Positions 41,926 to 51,257 of a stretch of 64,000 bases of DNA are shown piece by piece; position 1 is the first letter of the stretch; every line of letters starts with the position of its first letter. The position numbers and the translations under genes are program-made. The notes beneath the pieces are model-generated. The model saw nothing but the letters and a program-made list of their open reading frames with translations. It was not told the origin of the DNA and ran no database searches. Source of the stretch: Woeseiaceae bacterium (lineage in GTDB: Bacteria; Pseudomonadota; Gammaproteobacteria; Steroidobacterales; Woeseiaceae). Location: contig JAJFKR010000041.1 in assembly GCA_021773095.1 (NCBI GenBank), positions 1 through 64,000 on the forward strand, given 5' to 3'.

Positions 41926-43608
41926 CTAAATTCTCCCGCGGTCATACCTGGCCCGCTTACCGGTGCCATAAAGTTTTAAGGCGCCCGACTCTCCCGCAGC
42001 ATTCGGCCGTTGAAATATCCAGTTTTGCCAGGCAGTCAGGCGACCGAATATCTTGGTCTCCATGGTCTCCGGGCCGGCAAAGCGCAGGTTCGCTTCCATG
42101 CCGGTTAGTGCATCGGGCGAAAAGCTCGCGCGCTCCTCCAGCAACAATCGAATTTCCTCTTGCCAGTCGATGTCATCCGGAGCGAAAGTGACCAGACCAG
42201 CATGCAGCGCCGCCAGCGCGTCAAGGTTCTGGCCTATCAGCGTCTGCGCTTTTTCAAGACCTGCGCTATCACCGAGAAAACGAGACTCGAGGCGTGTCAG
42301 TCCGTTTGACATGCGCAACGCGCCAAAACTGATTTCAGATAAGCGAATATTTGCTGCAGGCAGGGCATCAAGCTGGCCATTCAGCATATAACTACGATCA
42401 ACGGCGAATAGCAGTTCTGCCAGAATACCGACGAAACAGCTACCCGGCTCCACGAAAGCAAAAGTCGTTCTCGATGTGAGGTCCAGCCGTTTATAGGTTC
42501 TCTGCATGTACAGCAGGATTTCCCGAACGAGCCAGTCGCTGCGGTTCTGCTCAAGCAGCCTGTCGTAAGCGGCGATTCGGGCGCCGTCTCCCGAGGTCTT
42601 GATGATCAACGTGCCCAGCGTCGGTTCGTTGAAGCGAAGATGCAGCAACGCGTCATCCATTGCCCTGATGACAGCGAGCGGCCAAAAACCTGCGCCTTGA
42701 TTGTGGACTTCATCCAACCCGGCAGGCACAGCATCAACGGGGCCCTGAATATCCAGCGTTGCGCTTCGAGCTTCGCGATCGAGTGACACAGTGACGAACG
42801 GGTAGCGTATCTCGTTTTCCGATTCGCTCCGCTCGAGGCGGGCAAGTTGAATGCCCGTTCTGCCCTCCGGGCGATCCGATTCAGCAGCAAGTTCGAGCGC
42901 TTTTTCGGCGACTCGTTCGTCGAACTTCGAGCGCGGCACTATTTCGTCGATCAGGCGCCAGTCAACTGCACGCTGACCTTTCACGCCTTCTTCGACTGTA
43001 CAGAATACGTCGGCCAGATCTCGCCGGACTTTGCGTTTATCGGCCAGTCGTGTGAGTCCACCGGTCCCTGGCAGTACGGCAAGTAACGGGATTTCCGGCA
43101 GGGAGACAGCGGCATTGCCATCATCGACAAGCATCAGGTATTCAGTAGCAAGGGCAAGTTCGTAACCTCCGCCCGCCGCCGTGCCGTTCATTGCTGCCAG
43201 ATAGATTTGTCCGGAGTGCTTGCTTGCATCTTCAATGGAATTACGCGTCTCATTGGTGAATTTACAAAAATTGACCTTGTGAGCGTGGCTCGAGCTACCG
43301 AGCATGCGGATGTTGGCCCCGGCACAAAACATGCTGTCGATTCCGGATGTCATCACCACGCTTCGCACTTCCGGATGCTCGAAGCGTAGCCGCTGTACCG
43401 CGTCATACAGCTCAATATCCACGCCGATATCGTAGGAATTTTGTTTCAGCTCATAGCCTTCAGCAAACGGACTGCCCGCATCGACGGCCATGATGAGCCT
43501 GGCCACCGGCCCCTCAATGGATATTGACCAGTGCCTGTATCGTGCCGGCGCGGTGCGAAAATCGAGTTTTCCGACAGTGTTGCCCATACTTTTGGAATCG
43601 ATAGGCAT
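41926..43608 (-). CDS. boxC: 2,3-Epoxybenzoyl-CoA dihydrolase BoxC
   Basis: A 560-residue crotonase-family protein of the long BoxC type. The first crotonase half has MFCAGANIRMLG and AAMNGTAAGGGYELALATEYLML; the second half spans about 280-540. BoxC opens the epoxide ring of benzoyl-CoA hydrolytically, giving 3,4-dehydroadipyl-CoA semialdehyde and formate. It heads the minus-strand boxCB pair, divergent from a ferredoxin gene. The ring-cleavage aldehyde dehydrogenase (BoxD) is not seen here. Confidence 0.95.
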   Translation of the reverse strand: MPIDSKSMGNTVGKLDFRTAPARYRHWSISIEGPVARLIMAVDAGSPFAEGYELKQNSYDIGVDIELYDAVQRLRFEHPEVRSVVMTSGIDSMFCAGANIRMLGSSSHAHKVNFCKFTNETRNSIEDASKHSGQIYLAAMNGTAAGGGYELALATEYLMLVDDGNAAVSLPEIPLLAVLPGTGGLTRLADKRKVRRDLADVFCTVEEGVKGQRAVDWRLIDEIVPRSKFDERVAEKALELAAESDRPEGRTGIQLARLERSESENEIRYPFVTVSLDREARSATLDIQGPVDAVPAGLDEVHNQGAGFWPLAVIRAMDDALLHLRFNEPTLGTLIIKTSGDGARIAAYDRLLEQNRSDWLVREILLYMQRTYKRLDLTSRTTFAFVEPGSCFVGILAELLFAVDRSYMLNGQLDALPAANIRLSEISFGALRMSNGLTRLESRFLGDSAGLEKAQTLIGQNLDALAALHAGLVTFAPDDIDWQEEIRLLLEERASFSPDALTGMEANLRFAGPETMETKIFGRLTAWQNWIFQRPNAAGESGALKLYGTGKRARYDRGRI

Positions 43609-43644
43609 TATAAGTCCATTTCGCGTTATTATTTTATTAGTTTA

Positions 43645-43658
43645 TGCATTATAATACA
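43645..43658. promoter_or_regulatory. Shared promoter/operator between boxC and the ferredoxin gene
   Basis: The 113-bp divergent gap holds the palindrome ATTATAAT (43648-43655), which gives a perfect TATAAT on each strand. It sits within TGCA-N6-TACA (43645-43658), a near match to the spaced TGCA boxes reported for BoxR/BzdR-type regulators. A BoxR-like gene lies at 61552. Promoter assignment is from sequence pattern only. Confidence 0.4.
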
Positions 43659-43721
43659 TTTACGGCGCACAGCGAGCAAGAAATAAAGAAGAATATGACG
43701 GCTGTGCCGGATACGGACTAA

Positions 43722-44042
43722 ATGGCAAAAATAACCTACATCGAATTCGATGGAACCACTCATGAAGTGAACGTCGCAACAGGGACGAGTGTTATGGCAG
43801 GGGCCATCGATAACAACATTCCGGGCATTGAAGCGGAATGCGGTGGTGCTTGCAGCTGTGCCACTTGTCATGTCTATGTAGACCCGGCATGGGCCAAAGC
43901 TAGCGGGGAACCCGCACATATTGAGGATGGCATGCTTGAGTGCGCCATGGATCGGCAGGAGACAAGCCGCCTGAGTTGCCAGATTCAGGTCAACGACGAG
44001 CTTGATGGGTTTGTCGTGCGACTACCTGAGTTTCAAATCTAG
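43722..44042 (+). CDS. Adrenodoxin-type 2Fe-2S ferredoxin
   Basis: A 106-residue ferredoxin with cluster ligands C40, C46, C49 and C86 in the C-x5-C-x2-C...C order of vertebrate/bacterial oxygenase ferredoxins. It diverges from boxC. Since no boxA reductase gene is present, it may carry electrons to BoxB or to another oxygenase in the island. Its own reductase is not encoded adjacent. Confidence 0.92.
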   Translation: MAKITYIEFDGTTHEVNVATGTSVMAGAIDNNIPGIEAECGGACSCATCHVYVDPAWAKASGEPAHIEDGMLECAMDRQETSRLSCQIQVNDELDGFVVRLPEFQI

Positions 44043-44080
44043 GGAAGCTCTGAACGTCTTATAAGCACAGTTAGAAAATG

Positions 44081-44332
44081 TTAGCCGCCGGCTATCGGAG
44101 GGAAAAAAATTACTTCATCATCATCTTTTACGGGGTGATCGCGCTCTACGTATTCTTGATTCACTGCTACTTTGACAACTTCAATAAATTCGAATGCACG
44201 TTCATGTTGTTGCCCGCGGCGCGATAGCCATTCGAGCAGCATACCGACATTCGCCACGTTGGCAGGAAGGGTGACAACTTCCTCGTCAATCCCGACCTCA
44301 TCTTTAATCCACGCAGTATAGGTAATCTTCAT
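44081..44332 (-). CDS. MoaD/ThiS-family sulphur carrier
   Basis: An 83-residue ubiquitin-fold protein ending in the essential Gly-Gly (...FFPPIAGG). This fits MoaD, the small subunit of molybdopterin synthase. It is the last gene of a minus-strand operon that includes a three-subunit molybdenum hydroxylase, 18 bases after the HCDH-ECH gene. A dedicated sulphur carrier for cofactor supply is plausible; ThiS or another sulphur-transfer role is not excluded. Confidence 0.82.
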   Translation of the reverse strand: MKITYTAWIKDEVGIDEEVVTLPANVANVGMLLEWLSRRGQQHERAFEFIEVVKVAVNQEYVERDHPVKDDDEVIFFPPIAGG

Positions 44333-44350
44333 TTGTACCCGCGTCCTGGT

Positions 44351-46363
44351 TTATCCAGTTTTGCCGAAATCAGGTTGGCGGCGTTGCTGGAAGGACTCGA
44401 TTCCTTCCCGGGCCGCTGCAGTGCATGCGCTCTTGCCGAAGGCAAGATATCCAACTTCCAGTGCCGCCTCCAACGAGGGCGACAGTGCAGCTTCCGTGAC
44501 GGCGTTCTCTGTGATGCTTATGACTGTCGAACTGAGGACTTGACCGTCGGTCGTCATGGGTTGCATCGGCTTAAAAGAGGGAATCGTCACTGACTCATCT
44601 GCGATCTTTACGGTGCGGCCCTGCATTGAATCGACCTTTTGGACTGCCCGTGTTATCAAATCCGCATAGTCGTCTGCCAGTTCATCGATGATATTCAGCT
44701 TACTGGCCGTTTCTGCATCAAGCTTTCTCCCTGATCGCAACATGTCGTGGAATGTCAGTGCAGCATCGGGCCAGCGCCGATAAGGTATTACCATACCGCC
44801 GATGCCCGGAACTATGCCCAGGGTTATCTCGGGGAGCTGCAGCCACGCCGCATGAACAGCGACAATGCCATGGCAACGGAATGCCAGCTCGAGACCACCA
44901 CCCAGCGCCATACCGTTCACTGCCGCAACGACCGGTTTCGTCATGCCATCGATGTGCCGTAGCAGACGGGAGGAATCGCGTGCGTACTGGGCGGCCGCAT
45001 CGGCATCACCCAGGTATTCGGGAAAACGGCCGATGTCCGCACCGGCACAAAATGCCCGGTTGCCGTAGCCGGTCAATACAAAGCCTTTTACTTGCGGGTC
45101 ATCTTCGTATCGCCGGATGACGCTGAATATTTCATCGTTCAGTTCATCATCCAGAGCATTGAGTGCCTCCGGCCTGCGAATGGTGATCACCTTAACGCCG
45201 TCCACGTCATCAACGAGCAGGTACTGATGAAAATCGTAATAGCGGGCGATATCCTGTCCGGGTAACGGCATGCCCGGCCGTTCATTCTGCAATCGCTGCA
45301 TAATTCGGGTCACTTCGGCTTCACCCAGTTCGCGCATGAGTTTCAATGGGCCCTTTCTGAAGGCGAAGGCCAGGCGGCAGCCTAATTCAAGATCGGCTGA
45401 AGTACCGATGGATCGGTCAACGATGTCCACTGTTTGGGAGAAAACAATCCCGAGCAGGCGATCGCGAATACGGTCCGCCTTTTCCGGGGGGACCGCTATC
45501 GGCTCACCGCGGGGCACAGTATTCCAGGTTTTGACTGAGCCAAAATAGGGGGCAGGCCGGTAATGATCACCTTCTTCATTCGCCTGCATTGTGTTGACCT
45601 CGGGAATGATTTCGTTGCCGTTGGCGAAGTTGAGTACGTCAAACGGACCGGCATGGACGTAGTCCAGAGCAATGCTGTCGATCTCGCGCGCCGATGCGTC
45701 TGTTATCAGATAAGCGGCTTCGTTACACCAGTTGTCGAAAATGCGGTCCAGCATGAAGCAGACAACATCAGTCGTGACCATGGGCACTTTACCCGTAGCA
45801 CAGAAAAACCAGCGTAAGTATTCAAGGGCTGCGGCGCTGCCGCCTGGCCAGTCGACAACCTCCACTACCGGGTTGCTGAAGGCGGGGGCAAAAAAGTGTG
45901 TGACAGTGCACCTCTCCGGATGCCGAAGCTCTGAGAAGAGCCATGCGGCCGGAATTGCACTGGTATTGGAGCTTATGAGGGCATCCTTGCTCACGACGGA
46001 TTCGACCTGGGCAAAAATCTTGTGTTTGAGATCCAGGTTCTCTGTTGCAGCCTCGATGACCCAGTCACAATCCGCGAGCATCGAGTAATCCGTACTCACT
46101 GTGAGGTTTTGCATGACTCCTGCTGCCTGTTGCGCTGTCAGCTTGCCACGTTTCACACCCTTGTCTGCATAAGCCTCGATACGTCGGATTGCCTTGTCCA
46201 GCTGATCGTCCACTATATCGATCAGGACCAGCGACAAACCCGGAATTGCACTTTTCAAGTAATAAGCAATGTCCGGTCCAATGGTGCCGGCACCGATAAC
46301 GCCGATCTTGTCGGGCAGTGGTTTCGAGGGTGCGCCGATCAGTGGGTTGTTGCAGTCATTCAT
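44351..46363 (-). CDS. 3-Hydroxyacyl-CoA dehydrogenase/enoyl-CoA hydratase fusion
   Basis: The 670-residue protein has the dehydrogenase first ([17 protein letters not shown] near residue 22, [15 protein letters not shown] near 166) and the crotonase domain second ([14 protein letters not shown] near 430, [20 protein letters not shown] near 475). This is the reverse of FadB and matches the order in archaeal and some beta-oxidation fusions. It would hydrate and oxidise 2-aminocinnamoyl-CoA to the 3-oxo compound for thiolysis to 2-aminobenzoyl-CoA. It overlaps the CoA-transferase stop by 4 bases. Confidence 0.88.
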   Translation of the reverse strand: MNDCNNPLIGAPSKPLPDKIGVIGAGTIGPDIAYYLKSAIPGLSLVLIDIVDDQLDKAIRRIEAYADKGVKRGKLTAQQAAGVMQNLTVSTDYSMLADCDWVIEAATENLDLKHKIFAQVESVVSKDALISSNTSAIPAAWLFSELRHPERCTVTHFFAPAFSNPVVEVVDWPGGSAAALEYLRWFFCATGKVPMVTTDVVCFMLDRIFDNWCNEAAYLITDASAREIDSIALDYVHAGPFDVLNFANGNEIIPEVNTMQANEEGDHYRPAPYFGSVKTWNTVPRGEPIAVPPEKADRIRDRLLGIVFSQTVDIVDRSIGTSADLELGCRLAFAFRKGPLKLMRELGEAEVTRIMQRLQNERPGMPLPGQDIARYYDFHQYLLVDDVDGVKVITIRRPEALNALDDELNDEIFSVIRRYEDDPQVKGFVLTGYGNRAFCAGADIGRFPEYLGDADAAAQYARDSSRLLRHIDGMTKPVVAAVNGMALGGGLELAFRCHGIVAVHAAWLQLPEITLGIVPGIGGMVIPYRRWPDAALTFHDMLRSGRKLDAETASKLNIIDELADDYADLITRAVQKVDSMQGRTVKIADESVTIPSFKPMQPMTTDGQVLSSTVISITENAVTEAALSPSLEAALEVGYLAFGKSACTAAAREGIESFQQRRQPDFGKTG

Positions 46364-47556
46364 GTCGAAATAACACCTGCGTTTTCTAGCTCTGTCAGTT
46401 GTTGCGTCCCGAACCCGGCTTCGGCAAGAATGCTGTGCGTATGCTCGCCGTATTTTGGTGGGAAGGAGAGTCGGGTTGTCGCACCCGCGTCATCCACCGG
46501 CATGGGTTGCATATGAACAAGCTTGCCGTCGGGTGTCTGGGTTGTAGTGAGTTTGTCACGTAATGCCTTGAGGTCACGAACTTCCGATACTGTGTTGATG
46601 ACGGCATGTGCGATCGTGGCTTGTTCAAAAAAACGGACTAGTTCTGCGGTGTTGGTCCTGGCGGTAACAGCACCGATATCCTGATAGATCTGCTGTAGCT
46701 CCTGCATCCGGCCTTTGTTGGTAGCGCGTTGTTCTGCTGCGATTCGCCGGAAGGCCGGGATCTCAGTCAGGCGCTGCCATTGCAGGTCATTACCGATTGC
46801 CACATAAATATAACCATCCTTTGTCTTATAGACATTGGAGGGTACGAATTTGCGATGTTCGTTCCCGGCACGGGTAATCTCTGATGGGTCGCAATCAAAA
46901 TCAATCAATGGCAGTGTTGTGATCAGCCAGGACGCGGCAATCTGCAGCATCGATACGTGGATCGCCTTGCCGGCACCACTGTCCGAGCGTTGCAGGAGGG
47001 CAAGGCATACGCCAGCGAAAACCTCATCACCGGCTTTCAGATCAATGACCGGCACTCCGGTCAGGGTGGGCATGCCATCTTTGTCACCCGTGAGTTCCAT
47101 AAAACCTGACATGGCCTGTATGGCCGGATCATAGCCGGGGACATTTGGATAGTCGGGCCCCATGGCTGATATTCCGGCCCAGATAATATCGGGTTTGATT
47201 GACTTCAGCGTGTCGTAGTCGATTCCCAGGGGTTGATAGCGGCCCGGCATCGTGTTGCAGCAAAAAACATCGACATCCAGTTCGCGAATGATTTGGTGGA
47301 GCGCGGCCTGTCCCTGTGGCTCTTTCAGGTTCAGGGTGATGCACTCTTTGCCGGCATTTGGCGCAATGAAATAACTGTGCCGATCTTCATCAACGACCTT
47401 GCTGCCAATGTACCGGTTGGGATCGCCCGGGAGGCCCTTGCCGCTGGGAGTAGCCTCGATCCGGATTACGCGCCAGCCCAGCTGGGCAAAGCGTACTGTT
47501 GCAGATGGCAGCGACAGTGCCTGCTCCATCGACAATACTGTGAATTTCTTCGTCAA
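46360..47556 (-). CDS. iaaL: Family III CoA-transferase (arylsuccinyl-CoA transferase, IaaL-like)
   Basis: A 398-residue CaiB/BaiF protein with [20 protein letters not shown] at the start, the probable catalytic aspartate in [19 protein letters not shown] near residue 143, and the [17 protein letters not shown] motif. In the known indoleacetate pathway, a phenylsuccinyl-CoA transferase activates (2-aminophenyl)succinate. The mutase, dehydrogenase and hydantoinase-type genes beside it match that pathway. The assignment to IaaL is by context, so confidence in the symbol is lower than in the family. Confidence 0.78.
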   Translation of the reverse strand: MTKKFTVLSMEQALSLPSATVRFAQLGWRVIRIEATPSGKGLPGDPNRYIGSKVVDEDRHSYFIAPNAGKECITLNLKEPQGQAALHQIIRELDVDVFCCNTMPGRYQPLGIDYDTLKSIKPDIIWAGISAMGPDYPNVPGYDPAIQAMSGFMELTGDKDGMPTLTGVPVIDLKAGDEVFAGVCLALLQRSDSGAGKAIHVSMLQIAASWLITTLPLIDFDCDPSEITRAGNEHRKFVPSNVYKTKDGYIYVAIGNDLQWQRLTEIPAFRRIAAEQRATNKGRMQELQQIYQDIGAVTARTNTAELVRFFEQATIAHAVINTVSEVRDLKALRDKLTTTQTPDGKLVHMQPMPVDDAGATTRLSFPPKYGEHTHSILAEAGFGTQQLTELENAGVIST

Positions 47557-49910
47557 CTGACTGCAGCAGTGGCCATCGAGTCTGACGAACTGACGTCAGC
47601 TTGCTGTGCCAGTATGAGTGCCCGGACCACTTTTTCGGGCGACAGTGGTGTACTCAGAATGCGAACTCCCGTCGCATTGTAAAAAGCGTTGGCAATTGCC
47701 GGTGCGATGACAATGGTTGGCAACTCAGCAGCTCCTTTGGCGCCGTAAGGTCCTTCGGCACAGCCATCTTCGATGAAGTGCAAATCAAGCTCGGGCATTT
47801 CCGGTGCGGTAATGACCTTGTAATCCCGGAAGCACGGGTTCTTCAACATACCGTCTTCGAGTTGCATGTCTTCAGTGAGCGCGTAGCCCAGACCTATGGC
47901 GATACCGCCCTCAGTCTGTCCTTCGAGGCCTGCACGACTGATTACCCTGCCGACATCCTGTGCGGATGTAATTTTGTCGACTTTGATTTCACCGGTCCAG
48001 GTATCGACGGTAATTTCGGCGATGTGAACCGCATGGGAATAGGCTGCCGACATATTCGATATGTGGTCCGCCCCTTCCGGTTCGCTGTTGGGTTCATAAT
48101 AGTCTGTCACCATGACCAGTTCAGGCTCCGGCTGGAAATGCATCTGGCGCAGCAATTTTTCCAGTTTGATTACGATCGAGCCTTCTTTGTCCCGCACGAC
48201 AAAACCGTCACGAAGATCAAGTTCATCTGCCGAAATCTCAGCAAACGTCGATGCAGCATTCAGAATCTGCTGCCTGGCTTTCACTGCTGCGCGACGGGCG
48301 CCTTCGCCGGCGATGAATGTCGTGCGTGATGCGTGCACACCGACGTCCCAGGGGGCCAGGTCTGAGTCGTTGTTCATGAGCGTGACATGCTCAACCGGTA
48401 TACCCAGCTCTTCAGCAACGATCAGGCTGATGACAGTATCGATGCCCTGGCCGATTTCGGATGCGCCGGTGATCAGAGTCGCGCGTGCATAGTCATCGAC
48501 TTTCAGCATCGTCCCGCAGCCGTCCGACTTGTGGATCTTGGCACCGCCGGCGTTATGGATTGACGAAGCGATGCCAATACCCTTTTTGTAACGGCTGTCT
48601 GAGTTTCGCAAAAGCCCGTATTCTTTTTGTCGGGTGACGAAATCAGTGGCATCGGCTGCTGTCGTGAGACATTTGTCCAGTGCACATTCCCGGAGAAAGG
48701 CTTGCTGCGGTGTGCGCTCACCGGGTTTCTGAGCATTCATCAGACGAAATTCTATCGGATCCATGTCCAGTTGCTCGGCCAGCATGTCTATCTGCTGGGC
48801 TGTGGCAAAAGTTGTCTGGACGTTGCCGTAGCCGCGGAACGATCCTGCGTAGGGATTGTTGGTGTAGATCGCCTGGGCGTTGTACGCGATAACCGGGACC
48901 CGGTAGTGACCGGAAACGGTTCGCATCATGACCACAGGAATGGTCGGCCCCCACGATGTGTACGCGCCGTTATCAAGCAGCACATCGGCACTGCGAAACG
49001 TCAGCGTGCCATCTTTTTTGCAACCGGTGCGCATATGGATGACGGCGGGTTGGCGAGTGGGGGCGCTCTTGAATTCTTCTTCACGCGTATACAGGACTTT
49101 CACGGGGCGGCCGGTCTTTTTTGCCAGAAGTGCCGCGATGGGTTCGTATGGATACACGTCCAGTTTGGAGCCAAACGCACCACCAACCGGTGGCTGTATC
49201 ACCCTGATATCGCCAGGGTGCATGCCGAGAGCAGGTGCTAAATCCATTTTGTAGTTGTAGGGGTACTGTGTTTGCGAATAGATGGTCAGTTTGCCGTTGT
49301 TGTCGAAATCGGCAATTGCACAAGACGTTCCCATACAGCAATGTGTGACGTGATGAACCTTGAAGACATTATCAACGATAATGTCCGACTCGGCTTCAGC
49401 TGCCGTCAGGTCCCCATGTTCAAATGCAAAATGCAGACTTTTGTTTCCGGGGAAATCACCCCGGATCAAAGGCGCATCTTCCCTGCGACCGTCTTCCGGC
49501 GAAAACACACCAGGCAAGTCTTTGTATTCGACCTTTATCAGACCCAGTGCCTGACTGGCTATCTCTTCGGTTTCTGCGGCTACCGCCGCGACCTCGTCAT
49601 GTTCGCAACGAACCGTTTCTTTCAGGGCGACATTGTCGCGCACAAAACCGAATTTAAGACCCGCAACATCCTTGCCGGTCAAGACGCCGTGAACTCCCGG
49701 CAGTTGTTCTGCCGCCGTTGTATCGATGCTTACGATCTGTGCGTGCGGCCGGCCGGCGTGCAGTATCTTGCCGTACAACATCTGCGGTAGTACAAGATCG
49801 TTTATGTAGCGCGTCTTGCCCGTGGACTTGTCGGCAGCATCCGGCTTTCTTACGCGCTGTCCGATCAGCGTCGTTTTTTCGATGTGTGTGGCGATCGTCT
49901 TCTTGTTCAT
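47553..49910 (-). CDS. Molybdenum hydroxylase large (Mo) subunit, xanthine dehydrogenase family
   Basis: A 785-residue large subunit with [21 protein letters not shown] at the start, the [22 protein letters not shown] motif, [17 protein letters not shown], and the catalytic glutamate in [12 protein letters not shown] near residue 740. The ATG at 49910 is taken; an upstream TTG at 49940 would overlap the 2Fe-2S gene. In the iaa-type pathway such an enzyme would hydroxylate the indole ring at C2 to give oxindole-acetate. Other N-heterocycle or aryl-CoA substrates are possible. Confidence 0.85.
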   Translation of the reverse strand: MNKKTIATHIEKTTLIGQRVRKPDAADKSTGKTRYINDLVLPQMLYGKILHAGRPHAQIVSIDTTAAEQLPGVHGVLTGKDVAGLKFGFVRDNVALKETVRCEHDEVAAVAAETEEIASQALGLIKVEYKDLPGVFSPEDGRREDAPLIRGDFPGNKSLHFAFEHGDLTAAEAESDIIVDNVFKVHHVTHCCMGTSCAIADFDNNGKLTIYSQTQYPYNYKMDLAPALGMHPGDIRVIQPPVGGAFGSKLDVYPYEPIAALLAKKTGRPVKVLYTREEEFKSAPTRQPAVIHMRTGCKKDGTLTFRSADVLLDNGAYTSWGPTIPVVMMRTVSGHYRVPVIAYNAQAIYTNNPYAGSFRGYGNVQTTFATAQQIDMLAEQLDMDPIEFRLMNAQKPGERTPQQAFLRECALDKCLTTAADATDFVTRQKEYGLLRNSDSRYKKGIGIASSIHNAGGAKIHKSDGCGTMLKVDDYARATLITGASEIGQGIDTVISLIVAEELGIPVEHVTLMNNDSDLAPWDVGVHASRTTFIAGEGARRAAVKARQQILNAASTFAEISADELDLRDGFVVRDKEGSIVIKLEKLLRQMHFQPEPELVMVTDYYEPNSEPEGADHISNMSAAYSHAVHIAEITVDTWTGEIKVDKITSAQDVGRVISRAGLEGQTEGGIAIGLGYALTEDMQLEDGMLKNPCFRDYKVITAPEMPELDLHFIEDGCAEGPYGAKGAAELPTIVIAPAIANAFYNATGVRILSTPLSPEKVVRALILAQQADVSSSDSMATAAVS

Positions 49911-49920
49911 GGTCTGTGTT

Positions 49921-50397
49921 TTACTCGCGGGATTCGACAACGGAAGTTATTGCGTCCAGCACCTTGGTATAACCGGTGCAACGGCAGATATTCCCCTCAA
50001 GCCCGCGGCGTATCCGGGCCCGATCCAAATCGGGATTGTTTTCTACGAGGTAATCCGCCTGCATGATCATGCCCGGTATGCAAAAACCGCATTGAATGGC
50101 GCCGTGATCAACAAAAGCCTGTTGCAAGGGATGTAGTGTTTCTCCGCTTTTCAGTCCTTCGATAGTCACGACTTCACGTCCGTCGCAATCTACGGCATAC
50201 ATCAGACAGCTGTTAATGGTTTTGCCATCCAGCCTGATCGTACAGGCGCCGCATTCACCTTCACCGCAGGCATATTTCGTTCCTGTCAGATCGAGTTCAT
50301 CACGTAACATCGTCAGGGTGTTCATCGTCACGGGCACGGTTACCGTGACTGGCTGCCCATTCAGCTTAAAGTTAATTTGTGTTTTCAAGGACATCAT
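49921..50397 (-). CDS. Molybdenum hydroxylase 2x[2Fe-2S] subunit
   Basis: A 158-residue subunit with the plant-type cluster motif YACGEGECGACTIRLDG...NSC near residue 42 and the second cluster motif IQCGFCIPGMIM...GNICRCTGYT. It connects the molybdenum site with FAD. Its start (ATG ATG at 50392-50397) lies inside the end of the FAD-subunit gene, a 26-base overlap. It is cytoplasmic, without export signal. Confidence 0.93.
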   Translation of the reverse strand: MMSLKTQINFKLNGQPVTVTVPVTMNTLTMLRDELDLTGTKYACGEGECGACTIRLDGKTINSCLMYAVDCDGREVVTIEGLKSGETLHPLQQAFVDHGAIQCGFCIPGMIMQADYLVENNPDLDRARIRRGLEGNICRCTGYTKVLDAITSVVESRE

Positions 50398-51244
50398 TCA
50401 GTACTTCTTTGGTTAATACACGAACAAGGTGATCGCGATACCAGGAGCTGGCACGAACATCATCAATCGGGGTGGCGTCTTCACCGGCACTCACACTGGC
50501 GGCCCTAATATTGTCAGCATTCAGGGGCAGTCCTTCCAGCGTGGTCTCGACGCGACGGGCACGTATCGGTGTCGGAGCTACCGCTCCCATGGCCGCCCGA
50601 ACATCACTGAACACACCATCTTCCAGCACGCCGCCGATGCCGATGGAAACGGTTGCTATCTCCAGGGCGGGACGCGGCCCGGGCTTGCAAAAGTGAGCGA
50701 CGAAACCGGGTGGAGGCTTGTCGAAGAGGACCGCCGCAAACAACTCGTTGTTCTGCCTGACAGTCTTGCCGGGCGCCTTGAAGAATTCGTGCAGGGAAAT
50801 GAGCCGGGTCTGGATGGCGCCATCCTGCCAGCTGGCCAGTTCGACAACAGCATTCAACAGCAACAACGGGATGATCATATCCCCGGCGGGGGATGCATTA
50901 CAGATATTGCCACCGATCGAAGCGGCGTTACGGAGCTGGTCACTGGCAAACTGGTCGGCCGCTGCAACGAGTACCGGGGCGACTTCATCAAGCAGTTGAC
51001 TCGTCAGTATTTCGGACACGGTCGTTAGTGCCCCGATCCTGCAGGTGTCGCCTGTTAATGTAATTTCCGCAAGGCCTTCAATACGTCGAATATTCATCAG
51101 GGTGCTGGCGTATTCTCTCTGCCCGGCCTCCATTTGCGGCATCAGGTCAGTGCCGCCACACAGGACCGTCACATCACCGTCCGCCAACGCCCTGACGGCG
51201 TCATCCAGGCTGCAGGGTGAGAGGTAGTTTGTAATTTCCGACAT
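50372..51244 (-). CDS. Molybdenum hydroxylase FAD-binding subunit
   Basis: The 290-residue FAD subunit (CoxM type) has LCGGTDLMPQMEAGQ near residue 29 and ASIGGNICNASPAGDMIIPLLLL near 109. It lacks the inserted four-cysteine loop that binds the extra 4Fe-4S cluster in 4-hydroxybenzoyl-CoA reductase, so it is a hydroxylase-type rather than a reductive enzyme. It follows the mutase gene by 13 bases. Confidence 0.9.
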   Translation of the reverse strand: MSEITNYLSPCSLDDAVRALADGDVTVLCGGTDLMPQMEAGQREYASTLMNIRRIEGLAEITLTGDTCRIGALTTVSEILTSQLLDEVAPVLVAAADQFASDQLRNAASIGGNICNASPAGDMIIPLLLLNAVVELASWQDGAIQTRLISLHEFFKAPGKTVRQNNELFAAVLFDKPPPGFVAHFCKPGPRPALEIATVSIGIGGVLEDGVFSDVRAAMGAVAPTPIRARRVETTLEGLPLNADNIRAASVSAGEDATPIDDVRASSWYRDHLVRVLTKEVLNDVLENTN

Positions 51245-51257
51245 CGTGTAGTCTCAA

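Noticed and set aside
47553-51244. 4-Hydroxybenzoyl-CoA reductase (HcrABC)
   Set aside because: Subunit set fits, but the FAD subunit lacks the extra four-cysteine cluster loop of that reductase, and the neighbours fit an indoleacetate-type route.
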